Shown here: positions 46,533 through 60,800 of the stretch, piece by piece
Layout: every line of letters starts with the position of its first letter
Numbering within the stretch: the first letter of the stretch is position 1
Assembly: GCA_025618425.1 (NCBI GenBank)
Contig: CM046850.1
Location: forward strand, 4,003,986-4,067,985
DNA from: Heliocidaris tuberculata
Taxonomy: Eukaryota > Echinodermata > Echinoidea > Camarodonta > Echinometridae
Direction: 5' to 3'
Length of the DNA: 64,000 nt
Program-made: the position numbers and the translations under genes
The notes under the pieces: model-generated
Seen by the model: only the letters and a program-made list of their open reading frames with translations
Database searches by the model: none
What the model was told of the DNA's origin: nothing

Positions 46533-46557
46533 AAAGTTCAAAGTTCAAAGTTCAAAG
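46533..46557 (+). repeat. (AAAGTTC)n short direct repeat upstream of NT5DC start
   Basis: About three and a half units of AAAGTTC follow AATAAAGTT, about 105 bp before the ATG. It reads as overlapping CAAAGTTCA direct repeats spaced by one base (DR1-like), but the AATAAA plus heptamer tail also looks like the 3' end of a LINE. Confidence 0.6.
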
Positions 46558-46658
46558 CCTGCCAGTGCAGTGGCAGTGCAAGGATTTCATTACTTTTAAT
46601 ATTTTCGTCTCAAGCTGGCGCACTGCTACTTCTCTCAATATTACATCATTATGTAGAA

Positions 46659-46848
46659 ATGGCGTCTGCTGCACTGCGGTCAGGGCGAAAACTTATCTGC
46701 AAATCGTCCATAATTCGGCGATTTTATTCTAAATCAGTCTTGCATGATCATGTTATTGATCGTCAGCTCAGCAGTCCATCAAAATTACTAACAGACAGTG
46801 ACCTGTGGGAAGAATATAATTCCCTGAAAAGTTACTGCGAAGGGTATG
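46659..46848 (+). CDS. NT5DC2: NT5DC-like exon 1 (start codon, presequence)
   Basis: It starts at ATG 46659 and ends at donor TATG|GTAAGT (phase 1), with 63 codons plus one base. The start was chosen because it opens the basic presequence-like stretch. The frame is also open upstream to about 46434, but that part overlaps an AT-rich tract and a short tandem repeat and looks non-coding. It ends [18 protein letters not shown], similar to the DLW-x-x-Y segment of NT5DC proteins. Confidence 0.8.
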
Positions 46849-49800
46849 GTAAGTTAGCAGTGAAATTGTGCCATGCCAACAACATGGCCAAGCATTGGCA
46901 TTGCATTCACGCACACGGCCACGGCCGGATCGCAAAGAGCTTCCTCGCCATCGCCCGGCCCGGCCCTTGTCTCGCTGGGGCTGGGCTGGGCCCACTGGCC
47001 CCACTCACACTTGTGCGAGGTTATTGGAGATAACCTCGCACTCTGTACCTTCATACCGTGAGCAATTGCCTCCCATAGCAAGTGTGTGATATCTTGCACA
47101 TAGATCTACATGTGTGCGCACTGCGGCAGAGGAGCAAGATCACCGACCAAAAACAGCCTGAAAATTTCACTTGATCAAGATGATAAAGATCCTATCGAAG
47201 GATCTGGCATGAAATTACATATTCTATCATTCTAAAATGTAGAAAGAAGTATTTTCTCAAAATTTACCGATTATCTTGGTGTTTTTACCTCTTCAACTAA
47301 TACAGGTCGTGACAGGCAGAAAATTGACACAGGCCCATATAGTGATGGTCCCGTGAGTGGGCTGGGCCCAGTCTTGGGCAATGGGACTGGGCCTGAGCCT
47401 GGCCTGGACATTTCTTCTTATTCTGTGAGCATGTCCAAGCCATTTCGTCCAACCATTGTTAAAGCTCATCTTCGACCCCTATCAGATATTTTAGAGAAAA
47501 TGCATGGCATTGCCTGTTTGCACAGTTTGATGATTGATTTCCACTGTCATGACTGTTTCAGACTGTTTGATTTTGAGTGATGCATCAAATTACCTTAGTG
47601 ACTAGTCCTTAGTCTTAGACTTAGTTAATCTTCGGTCTGTGGCGATATCACTTATACATGTACAAGCTTATCTGGGCGATATCACTGACGTAGACGTTAA
47701 TATATTAACCTCGCATAAGTGTGAGTGGACGTGGACCGTGGTTAAAATTTTCTTCAAAAAATCTCAACAAAAGGGCTGGACATCAAGTGTCGTTGACAAC
47801 ACTACTTAACAGCTTAACTAAATAACTAAAGCCTAGTGACCCTTTTTTGATATTTCTCTACACATTTTCAAATTGACATGATTGCATGCTAAAATTAGAA
47901 ATATTAGGGCCTAATCCTGGAATAAGACCCCTCTCATTCAGTGTGTACGCACACACTTGTGTGCTAATTATGTCCACTGAGTGCAAATGAAGTCCTCATA
48001 CTAGTATAGCATCCACTGCATGCAATAGACTGATAGACTGATGGTCCACAAACCCAAATTCAAACGTAAAATTGCAACTGGGAAGGAATATAAACTGATG
48101 TGTGATCATGAAAAGTGCAAAGTCCCTTGTGGCTGGGGTCCAGAGCCTGCTTGAAGGCCCTGGCCAGAAGCTCTGTGGTTCTCAGAGGCTTTCTGGTGCA
48201 ATCTTAGCCATATTCTGAAGCACTTCAAAAAAAATTTATGACTAATTTTATGACTAATTTCACAAATTATTTTGGTTGAAAATTATTATTTATGAGATTT
48301 TAACCTGTCGCTGATTTTCAAACGTAGTTTCAAATTTCAAACCTGTCACTGTTACATGTTTAAAGTAAACCCTCTGTGGACTAACGTGCGATACTGTGCG
48401 GAGTGAACGAGGGGGGACCTATTTCATAATAACACCAATGTTAGTTCTACAATTTTTATTTGAAAGTAATTTACACAGCACATGATCAGGAGTGCTAATG
48501 AATTCCATTTCATTGTCCAGCTGCAAATCACAGATACAAAGTCGACCCCAAGACAGTGTTTGCCAACAATGAAGTGAGTTTGGAAGACATTGAGGTGTAT
48601 GGATTCGACTATGACTACACACTGGCTTGCTACAATGATGCATTACATCAACTCATCTATAAACAGGCTCTGGATAACCTCATTCTCAAGAAAAAGGTAT
48701 GTCTTTGTATGTACTAAGTGTTAACTCAAAAATTATATCGTATCATACTGAGATGTTTACAATGTAAAGTTAAAGGATGTAGAATTTATTGGGAGCAAGT
48801 TTTATTACATTTCTCTGAATACAAATTCTTTAAATATTGCTCTGAATATTTAATTAGATTTTTCACTAAGGCCACAAAATCTGTGTGTATCAGTAATCAA
48901 TTCAGAATACAGCAATTGCCATTGTGTTTTGCAGCTGTTATTTCTGCTAACCTTTTGCTGTCCACTGTCAATAATGATTAACGACTCTGGGTTAAAAAGT
49001 GTTCGGGAATTTCAGCTGCAATGCCCAATGGCAATTGTTGTATTCTGAATTAATTACTGATACACCCAGATTTTGTGGCCTTGATTTTTAAAATCTAATT
49101 AAATATTCAGAGCAATATTTAAACAAAAGTATTCAGATAAATGTCATGAAACATTTTACATCCTTCAACTTTACAATGTAAAAACCTCAGTTTGATACTA
49201 TGTATCAGATACTTTATATGCACGAACAGACATGCACTGCAACTATGCACCTAAGTTTAATTCCTCTGCATTATATCCTGACTTATGGATCCTGAGGAGC
49301 ACCCTCGTAGAAGTAGAAGTAGAAGTATGTATAATTTTTTAGTTATTAACAATCATAAGTGTCCACTATTTTTTTTTAACACCTATTAGTAATGTAAATC
49401 TCCCACTTTATGAAAAAACCTCCTGCCAAACGTGTCAAATAAGTTGTTTGTTTTGTGTTTTTTTGTTGTTGTTGTTGTTTTTGGGGTTTGTTTTTTTGGT
49501 TTGTTTTTTGCTTGACAGGCGAAAAAAAAAAAATCCCCCCCCCCCCCCACACTGAGCGACTTTTGGAGGGCTGGCGAGAAGAAAAAAATATGAATCTCCC
49601 TCCAAGCAGTTCCCCAAAGTTGACAGCCCTGGTTAATATGAGTGAAACCGGCGTAAAGTAGTTCTGCATTGTTTCAGTTGGCATAGATATCTGCTTGGAC
49701 TTGTAAGCAAATTATTACATTTTTTAAAAATCAGCAGAAAAACATTTTTTTGTTGGTATTCTATGGGTTAACCTTTCATGTCTTTATACATTAGAAGCTC

Positions 49801-51826
49801 ATCTGTTGAAATACAGTATACCAGTACATGCAGCTACATGGAACCTGTAATAAGAATGAAGAAAAAGTTTTTTATTGATTGTTACCTGATATATTATTGA
49901 TACTTATTGAAATGGTGCATTAATCTGCTTAGACTCCACTGAGGTACCTTGATGAATATCATAATGTGGGGTTTTTCATAAGGCAAAATGTGAATATATA
50001 TATATATTTTTTTAAATTTAATTAAAGATGATTTTAAAATAATGTAAAAATATTTGTGTCCTGAAAATGTTAAATCATAAAGAAAAGCCCTCCATGATTA
50101 CATGTACATGTATATTTCCTGTCCTCATTCATACGTACATGTACATGTACATACACTGTACATAGCTTTGTACAGTATCTGATTTCATTTACTCTGTTTA
50201 CATTGCCGAGAGCATCTGTGTGTCTATCCATTGAGGATGATATAGTACTAGGTCCCATTACAGAGAGATTATTAAAATCACATTACCCTGCTAAGTTATG
50301 AATGCTCCAATCGCCATAGCCTCTGCCCCAGGCTAACCAAGAGTGTAAAATCAATAATGCAGATATGCATGCGTGGGATGCCGGGTAAGGCAATACATAC
50401 ATACTTAAAGGACTTATCCTCATGGGTGGTGATAGCCTGTTGTATTAAAGTGCAACTGCAAGCTGCATTTAATTTAGCAGTCTTGATGAAGAACAATTAT
50501 GAATGACAGTTTGTGTCATGCAATTTGCTGGTGATCTTAGACCAGTCTCTATGGATGCCCTGTGGTAGGGGCATTATCCATCTATAGGATGGGGGAGGAG
50601 AGGAGGAGGGATAGAGGGGAGGGGTGGGAATGGAGAGATGGGAGAGGCTAACATGTAGGACATATCCTCAGGGGAAGTGATAGTGTGTAATATATTACAG
50701 TACAAGCTGCATTTAATTTAGCAATTACATGTACATGTATGATGAAGAACAATTATGAATAATAGTTTGTGTCATGCACTTTGCTGGTGATTTTGGACCA
50801 GTCTCTATGAATGCACTGTAGTAGGCATTATCCATCTAGATGCATGATACACAGTTACACACACTGTTATTCATAATTGTTCTTCATCAGGATTGCTAAA
50901 TTAAATGCAGGGGTACATGGGATGGGGGAGGAGGGGTAGAGGAGGAGGGATGAGGAGGAGGATGGATGAGGAGGAGGGGGAATGATGGAGAAGGTGGGGG
51001 GGGGGGGAAAGGAGGTTATACATGTAGGACTTATCCTCAGGAGTAGATAGAGCCAGCAGTATATTACCATGCATGCTGCATTTTGATGTAGCAGTCTTGA
51101 TGAAGAACGATAACCATGAACAGAGTATATTAATCTGTCATATTATATACTCTTTGCATGCTGTGATATGCACTTTGCCATTCTCTGTGGATGCTTGGCG
51201 TGGCAGGCTTGCAGCAAAATGTTTTTATAAGGACAGGGGTTTTGATCCATCTTCAGTTGAGGGATAGGGGAGGAATGGGTGCAAATACATTAATCTGAAA
51301 AATATATTCTTATTGGACACACAGCTGTTTCTTATTCTAATATTCAATATTGCTTTTAAAGTTGAAATGTCATGTTAACTTCTTGCTTACTTGAATTGGG
51401 TGGTTCCTGTATTAAGCCTATGGAACCGATAGAATTCAGTTGTCAAGAGGTTAATGAGATACATATAAATCCAGGAATAAACTATTGTCTAATAGACTAT
51501 ACATGTACTTAATAAAGTTGAGAGTAAGGCAATGAATAAGACAACATTATGAATTCAGGCAAATGTATCATCACAATTATCACATCATGATTAATTTTAG
51601 GAAAACTGTTATATAAGTAGGCTACCATAAATGACATACATGTATACTGAAGGCCTACATCATAGGCGTACCCAGGGGGGTGTTTTGGATGTTCAAACAC
51701 CCTCTTTTGGTGTTCAAGCACCTCCCTTTTGGTGTTAAAACATCACCCTTTAGCAGTGTTTTAGGTGTTTAGAAATGGAACAAAATCTTTTTTTTAACCC
51801 CAAAATGCTGATAACCTTTTTTTTTT

Positions 51827-51860
<34 letters not shown>

Positions 51861-54800
51861 TGTCAGAGAATTTTTGAGTAAAAAAGGCACCCCCCCCCCA
51901 AAAAAAAAAAAATGCTGATAACTTCAGTTTTGGGGGTTTTTTTGGTTGTCAGAGAATTTTGGAGTAAAAAGACACCCCCTTTAAAAAATCCTGGGTACGC
52001 CACTGGCCTACATGTATATGCAGATCACATCTCCAGGCTATATGCTTCTTTTTTTTTTCTTAGTTCATTTATAATGTACATGTAATAATGCATTAAAGGT
52101 ATGTTTAGCTTGTGAAATTACATCTTTAGAATTTTTGACCCAATGTTAATGGGAAGCAAGATTACTGAATGGTGACAATGTTACATAGTCCCCTTAAAAT
52201 ACCTCATCTAAAATATATAATAATTATGATATATTAGTCATATCAAATAAATATTCACTTTCTCTCACAAAACATGAATCCTCTTTCTTGGATTTTTCAT
52301 GTATGTTCCCATTTTCATTCTCAGCTATTTGATTAACAGTTCCAACTACTTTCCCTTATTCATCAGAATAATGAAAATCTTAAAGTGAATTTATTTATTC
52401 TGTAATATTTTGTATTTTCCAGTTTCCACCCGGTATCCAGGATATGCCCTACAATCCAGACTATCCCATCAGAGGTCTTCACTTTGACACTAAGAAGGTA
52501 GATCTAGTCTATATTTATATTATGGTATATATGGATGCCTGTTTATCAGTGATTAGAATAACAGCAGGAACTACTTGTATAATATTATTTATCATGGAAT
52601 ATGAGGGCTCACATACATGCTAAGGCATGCCAACTTTCGTAGAATGGTTAATGTTATTATCATATCATATTTGATGAATTATCATATCATTATCTACACA
52701 TGACCTGCTCATCTATATTTTATTGTTTTCACTTTGAAATAATGTGTATGATTTTTTATAACATATTCCATGTTCAATCATCTCCAAACCAAAACAAATT
52801 CTTTGAAGAATTTTAATCAATATTAAAATAGAGATGATGGTATGAACTTTGTTGTAGATGTTCAGTATGATATTCTTGTACATGTATTTTATTTGAGGAA
52901 GTTATTATCAACAAATATGAACAATTGGCTATTTTATCATTAGATAACCCTCCAACCCTAACCAAAAGTATTAATCTTGTACTTTGATCATGTGCATTAA
53001 AAATGACATGAAGTGTGACTTATTCCGGCTTTATTATTAAGGTCAGAGACTCAGAGTCTTTGTACTTACTCAAGTGATATTGCAAAATGATTTACATAAG
53101 GTTCATAAACAATAGAGAAATTAGAATGAATTATGTAATCTATAACAACAAAATACATGTAATGTTCAATTCATGTATATTTATGTTACAAAATTCTTAT
53201 CAAAGCTTACAATGAAAAGTTCATCCTGTTACAGTTAGAAGAAGCTATGTAATTTTAAACCTTTCATGGCAGGAAATATTTAAGGGCTAAATTTATCACA
53301 TTTTGTTCTTCACATTGGCAACAATAATTTTTTTCTTTCAATGCTACATGGTTCTAATGAAATGTAATATCTTAGAAAAAAATATACATGGTTAAGAACT
53401 GTGACAAAAAATTCAGAAAATTGCCAATTTTTATAAAAACAGTGATTTTGAACCTCTCAGTGTGTTGCTAAATTAAGGATTTTAAAGCTTAATGTTCTCG
53501 TTCTTAAAATTCCTGGCATCAAATGCAATATGGTCATGCAACAAAAATGGTCATGGACATGGTGTGTGCAGAAATGTTTGCTCTTTCTGTTCATGCATCT
53601 GGTATATTTTTAGAGCTCTGAATCAAAAGTTATTAAGCCAAACCACAAATTGTGGTCAGTTGTCTCGAAAAGGTTAAACACATTTCGTAAAGTAGCAGTG
53701 TGATATCATTATGGGCACATACGCATTTGTATAACATTATTATGAGAGAGTGCTTTTATATTTTAAATAATCGAGTCCAAGAAATTTTGTCTTCCAGAGA
53801 ATCTAATAGTTTTTAGGCATGCTATTTAATGCAAATGACCTTATCTATTAAATTTAGAATAAAATCTACTATGAAGATTTGAAAGCTGTCAAAAGAGGAT
53901 AAAAGGTTACAGAGCATACATTTCAAGAAAATGAAATGAAACTACATGACTGTCATAGTCAAAGAAAGTATAGGCTTTGAAACAATACCTTTCATAAATT
54001 CTGTGAAATCTGTAATGGTACAGATCCTCTGCCACCAAAGAAGAAATAGCAGAAAAGGGGAAAAGAAATGAAGGAATATGTTTTGTTTTATTTTTTGTTT
54101 TTAGGGTGTGCTACTGAAGGTAGATGCTTTTCATCACATACAACTTGGCACAGTGAGGAGGTTAGTATAATGTTATTGTTTTTATATACAAATCCCAGGT
54201 CATTCACATATCCATGTATGTAAACAAGAGTACAGTACATTGAGAGAAAAGAAGATTTGTTAACTAGACTTTTATGATGTGCAAAAGAACACAAGCGCAT
54301 ATTGTAGGTTCTCATAATTTGTTTTTTACTCAGATAAATCCAAACTGAGGGCCTGCATGTATTGCCTCTACATGTAGTTGTTCTTTTTCCAAATTCCCCC
54401 ATTTTCTTTTGAAAGACTCATCCACTGTTCAAAGTCCAAACTCAGATTTATCAAATAAGAAATAAATGTACACTGTAAGACCCACAACCAGGCCTACATG
54501 TAAGTTTTTCATATACCCCTTCACTCGCTGAGAGCAATGATGATAGAATATTATGATAGTGCTACTGCAGGAATAATTTTCTTCTTAAATATTTCTTTCA
54601 TTCGTTATTTGCAGTCCTTGACTAATGCGATTCCATTCAGAGTATCCCATACGACATATGACATTTCTCCATATACAGTGAAACCTGTATATAAAGACCG
54701 CTCAAGGGAGACAAGAAAAGCTGTCTTTATGAGCAGGTGGTCTTTATGGACAGGTTCCTGTAATACATGTTTTATTGAGAAACATTCAAGGGAAACGAAA

Positions 54801-57800
54801 ATTGTGGTCTTTATAGACAGATGGTCTTTCTATACAGGTGTTCGCTAAAGCAGGTTGGACTGTACACTGTATTTCATCCATAAGGGAAAAATCTCTTGCT
54901 ATGACCTTAACTAATTTATTTATTTATTTATTTATCTATTGGTATATAACATTACTGATTAGCAGCAAGCTAAAAGGATCATGGTAGTGATAACAGAAAG
55001 TACAATTATTCAGTGATCATATCGAGAGAATCTTCACGTTTGGATGAAATATGTGGAAAAAATATATCATATGGGACTCGTTGCATTGAATTGCCCAATA
55101 ATGGGAAGGGGTGGTATTTGATTAATGTCGTATGATGGTATTTGTATATGCCACCACTGTACTGTTAGATTTAATGGTTCCCATATTATTTTTTTACTCC
55201 CTGAACAGAGGATTGCAGGCCGTGAGTAATGAAGAAGTGATAGAGATGTATGGTGGGACCCATATACCTGATGAAATGATCGTTGATCGCAGCATGCATG
55301 GCTATGTGAGTATCCAAGTTTCAAAGCATTTGGTCTAGTGAACATCTTGACTCTGGATGATCTGCATGTAGTCTGAGCTCAAATCTCCTATAGATGCGAT
55401 ACTAAAAATTGTGGCAACTGTAATTATGTTTCATGCTGGCATAAATCTAATGAGCTAAAGTGTACCAACCACATGAAAATTTTTTAATACCGCTAGAAAG
55501 AATGAAATTAACCTCAAAGAACTTTATCTGGCATTCTATAGGCCAACAGCTAAGGAGTATGAGGGAATAAAGGATAACATGAAGGTGCTCGCGCGGAATG
55601 GAACTCCAAGTTGGGTTCCGCACAAGCCCTTATCTTGGGAAGCACGTATGGGTGCATCGAGTATTCTACTCATGAGTCGCTTTTATGCCTATAGAGAGTA
55701 CAGTTAAACTTGCATCATCTCTTTATAGAAGTAATATTTGAAGCCATTATTTTGAATATAGTATAATGACTTGGAACCTCTAACATACAGAGCAAAATAT
55801 TTTTTGGTTACTCGTACCCTTGTATCCAATTTACTTTTGTTATGCATTCAGTGTATTTTTTTAATCTCATACATTATAGATATATGTATTCTAGAAAATT
55901 GTATCAGATCTATGTATATGTTAATGAAAATGTATGTGGAAAAAAGATGATACAGAAACCAATAAATCAAATTGAAAGTGTTCAGAGGATTAGGAATGCT
56001 AAGAGTTTTATGACATGTAGATTTAGTATTTTCACCATTAGACTAAATACTGATAATGAAATGATTTCTCTTCAGAAAGCATTACAGTTTTAGCTATCTT
56101 GCATGTTTATGTTCTCTAGGAGAAAGGCTTGCGTCAACTGATGGATATGTTTGCTACAGCTGAAATGTGTCTCCTTGTCAACGTCATTGAGGTATGGCTT
56201 AACATGAATTACAAGAGAAATGAAGTTTTTTTTTTTGGTACATCATTGCAGATGATACAATGCCTCTATATAAATATAGTCAGCTAATTTTGTTTAATTC
56301 TTTGTTATTTCGAACATATTTCTAATGAAAAAACATCACAATACATCTATTTGCTTTTGATTCATGAAGATGTAATTGTGATTCTTCAGAATTTGTAAAG
56401 GCTTGATAGTGAACATGTTATTTTGGTTGAACATGAATACTGGATAATTATGACAAATTTGAGGAAACTTTAACCTATGTTTCTAAAGATACATTTACAT
56501 GTTTTCTGCTGCCTATTACATAAACTACTTGCACTTTGTCATTTTTTATTTTTCAAACTTTGCCATTCTTTGACCTCTTTTTTTTTCAGTACTTAAGAAC
56601 CCGTGGGTTTGACTATGATCCAGAATACCTCTTCCATGATATACATGTGAGTATGAACACAAATTATCTTAATTTGTTTTTTAAAAAACTCAATGATGTC
56701 TGCAAATTGCCTTCAATGTATGCTATTTGATAGCCCATGAAGTCCCAGACAAATCAAGAAGTATTTACAATTCTAAACAGATTAGATATTTTTTTCTAAA
56801 GGGGAATCACAAATTGGTAAGTGGGTGACAAGTTTTAGAAAGGACAAATACATGGATGCAAATATCCATATAATTACTTTGTCACCACTTCATCTTTCAA
56901 ATGACATCGTGCATTTGAAGAGACAAATGATGGTTTTGACAGGCAGACAAGGGCATCATTTTGTGTCAGATGACCACTACTCTTAAACTTTCTCCAGTGA
57001 ATTATAAACTACATAATATAGTAATCAAATATTCCTTGCACTGAGAGGCTCCAGTTGAAATTATGGATTCTCTGAGGCAACTGGCATAGCACTATTTTCT
57101 GAAGAATCCATAATTTCATTTGGTTCCTCGAAAAGAGTGCATGGTGTATTTGATTTATATCCTACAAGATTAAGCCTAGATAGATAAAAAATAAAAATCT
57201 AAATGTAGAATCGGAGTAGACCTACATACACTGAGAGGTTCGTCACGCACAAACATTATCGCGATACATTATCTAGATATCGATAGCTTCGAAATATCCA
57301 GAATAGCAAAAAAGTGACATAAAAATATCGGTATAGCAAGAAATATACAGAGGTCTGATGACACACGATATCCTTTTTTTTCTTCATGGTGAAAGTATTT
57401 TATGTCACCTGAGGCATTCCTGGCCAATCCTTGCACGAGAATTTTATGATATAGGATATAATACATTTATTCTCACCGGTGGTTTATTAAAGGGTGACTA
57501 AATTAGAGAGAAAAAAGGTGCTGTTTCCATGTATTTTTGCATTCAAATCACGAATCTGGCAATTGATTGTCAAAATTATGTCTCGTTTTGGCGAAAAAGG
57601 GGGAAAAGTAGAGGTTTGGGGACCGTTCCTTAAAATTTGTGAGCTGATTGGCTAATTGACGTCACACCCCCAAGTGACGTATGAAGAGTAAGAGGCACAA
57701 GATCTACAGGCTGCGGCAATGTAACATTGTACACACAATGCGGTATTTGACCGCTCTGTTCAACAGACAATTTATGAAAAATGGAAATTAATCAATACAG

Positions 57801-60800
57801 TCTAAGGAGTGAATAATCATTATCAATATATTTTCTTTAAGATCAGTGAACACTTTTGCCCAAATATACAGCTCTTGTTTTGTTTTTTTAACTTTTCTTT
57901 GAACAATGTTCTCATCCATCTGAGCTTGCCGAACGATAGTTTTGCATTGGTCTTAAACGCGTACACAGCCGTTTTATGCGTCTGTGCAATGTACTACACA
58001 TCTTTAGTACGGCAACTATGTTCCCCCTCGTACTAAGCGACTGGTGAACGCTTTTGTTTGGTTTGTTTTCACTCTCGCCTTTTTTTACTTCGCTTTACAT
58101 GTACTACGGTAGTACTGACTTGGATTTTTGGCTGAATTCTTCGAGTAACTTAGAGAGATGGATAGTGATCGCGAGTCCGATTTGGAGGACTTTTTTGAGC
58201 CAGATACGAACTCTGATTTATCAGATGATTTATCGATACCGAAAGAGAAGAAGCTCAAGTGCAGTGGTAAGGGGAATTCGACCATTATGTTTGAACCCCT
58301 CGCAGAAGACGCGCCAGGGCATGGTGAAGGGGTCGCGGGGGAAGGGGCCGCGGGTGAAGCTGCTGCAGCTGCTGGAGAAGAAAAGTGATCACTGCAAATT
58401 GTACTCCACTCGCTTGGCCTTGCCACTCTGCCCGCGTGAGAATACCGTTGCGACCCACAATTTCCGTAGATTTTCATCTTTAGGAAAATTATTTACGTAG
58501 GCTTACATCATCTTTAGGGGTCTTGCTACAGCCCGCAACTATACACCGATTTGGCATTACTGACGAAATTGTGTCCCAAAATCAAAGTTATTGTGAGGAA
58601 TTAAACACACGAAAATATGCGATGCAAATGGTCGATGCGGTGAATGTCATGCTCGGCACCGGGCTGGGCCTGCCTGGGCCTGCGGGCGCGCACGGTATAT
58701 AGGTTGGTGGAATATTTTCCCTTACTTCTCGTACGTCACAGATCACGTGATCATGATGTCGCTCGATGGGTTTTTTTAGGGGCGGGGCTTATGACTGTGT
58801 AAATCATCAAAAATGTACTTTTCAAATGATTATGAAATACGACTGAATGCATAAAAAAGTGTGTGATAGATATTTTTTGGCTCCTGATGACTCCTTCCTA
58901 CGAAAAATGGGCAATCAATTTTTTAATTTAGTCACCCTTTAAGGCATCTAGACTAGATTCTACAAAAACTTTTAAAAGTTGTCTCACCGTTTGATGGTTG
59001 GCTTATAGGACCTTCTCATTGAATTACGATTTGATAATATTGCTTCGTTGATTATCAAGTTATGTTTTCTTGTGATATTTTCAGAATGCAGTCAAAGAAG
59101 TACACCAATCAGGTTCCATGCACAAAGAAGTTGCCAGCAATGTCAGTAAGTCATAAATGATATTTGATATGTAAAGCTTATAAAATGATAGTTGAGAATC
59201 AACCAACAATATACACACAGGAGCCAAAAGCAGTCATAATAAAGCAAGAGTTGAATGGAAATAATTCAATTAAACTCTTTAATAAAAAATTAAAAAAAGA
59301 CAGGAGCTAATGATGGAGCCCAAATAATGATTAGTACAAGTTGAAGTCTTGTAGTCCTGTGCCCTTTCATTCAGTATTACGAACTGCTCTCAGCAGAAAA
59401 TAATCATTTTAAGTAGAGTTACCAATAATAACATAGAATGGACAAGTAAGAGGAAAGGAGAAGAAATAAAAATGACTGACAGGTGAGTAACGAGAAACGA
59501 ACGAGAAACAAACGCATCTCCTGAGTAATAATGAAGAAAGGAAGGACAAAAGAGGCTATGGTTGAATGAAAAGAAATATTTAGGAAGTGAAAATAAGATA
59601 AAATATAGGAATGGAAATGAGGCAAATTATGGAAATCTAATTTTGATATTGATTCTGCCATAGAAAAAAGAAAAAATTACTTTCTTATGTATATTTTGGA
59701 GGAAAAAAAGATGATTTTAAGACTTTGATGTATCACAAAATTTACTCCAAATATATTTGATATTCTTCAACTTTAAAATGTGCAAACTTTAATTTGATAT
59801 GTATGAGTAACTATGATATCCATGCATGTGAGTAACTACTGTATGATATAAGTTTTGAGCCAAAACTAATTTTTTAAAATGTCATGTCTTTAAAAACATG
59901 TTAAGTGGTATTGAGTACTGGTAAAAGTTATGTAATTCTCTTATTACCCATTATAATTCAAAAACATGCTGTTTATTAGTAATAATTTCATTGTTTGTTA
60001 CTATGATAGAGGAATATCTTCAGATGGATACTGGTATACCAGAACTCCTCCAGATATTACACGATGCAGGGAAAAAGCTCTTCCTTATCACCAACTCTGA
60101 ATTTGCCTTTGTGTAAGTTGAACAATACTTGATAACATATTAAAATTACTTTACTTTGCTATTGTAAATGCTTTTACTGCAGGCAGCCATTTTTATGATT
60201 GGCAAAATGGATCACAGTTTTATTTATCCTGATCCTCTTTTAACCAGATTTCGATTCCCTGAACTGAATATTTAGTTTTCTTGAAAATGTGTATCTCATC
60301 GAGAAAAGAATTTTGCTAAGGTTAGATTTTCCCTCTGTATTTTTTTATATTCTTTCATTTTGGGGGAATTCTTTTGAGTGAAAACATTCTCCTCTACTAA
60401 GTATTTTCTTTCCTCTGCTAGTTCATTCTTCAATAACAAACCGAGAGCCAGTTTTTCTCTGAAAGGAATTCTATTCCCAAAAGTAAAGATTGGCTACGAT
60501 AACAATTCTAATATGATATATTTTTGTCCTTACAGGAATAGTGGTATGTCTCACCTAATAGGATCAGATTGGGCTAATCTCTTTGATATCATCGTAACTC
60601 AGGCCAGAAAACCACAATTCTTCAGTGATACAACAAGGTATATTGGCCAGAATTTGAAGTACTTTCCAAATATTTAAAGGGTACCAATCACAAACAAATA
60701 TTTTGCTCTGTATGTTACAGGTTCCATGTCATCATACTATATTCAAAATATAGGCTTCAAATAATTACTTCTGTGAAGAGATATTGCGAGTTTATTGCAC

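Noticed and set aside
46434..46658. Upstream in-frame extension of the NT5DC protein
   Set aside because: The translation is hydrophobic, AT-driven and includes the AAAGTTC repeat; the ATG at 46659 gives a clean presequence.
58085..58477. 130-codon minus-strand open frame in the piggyBac-like element
   Set aside because: Antisense of the acidic plus-strand frame, Ser/Ala/Pro-rich from the same GC-rich bases.
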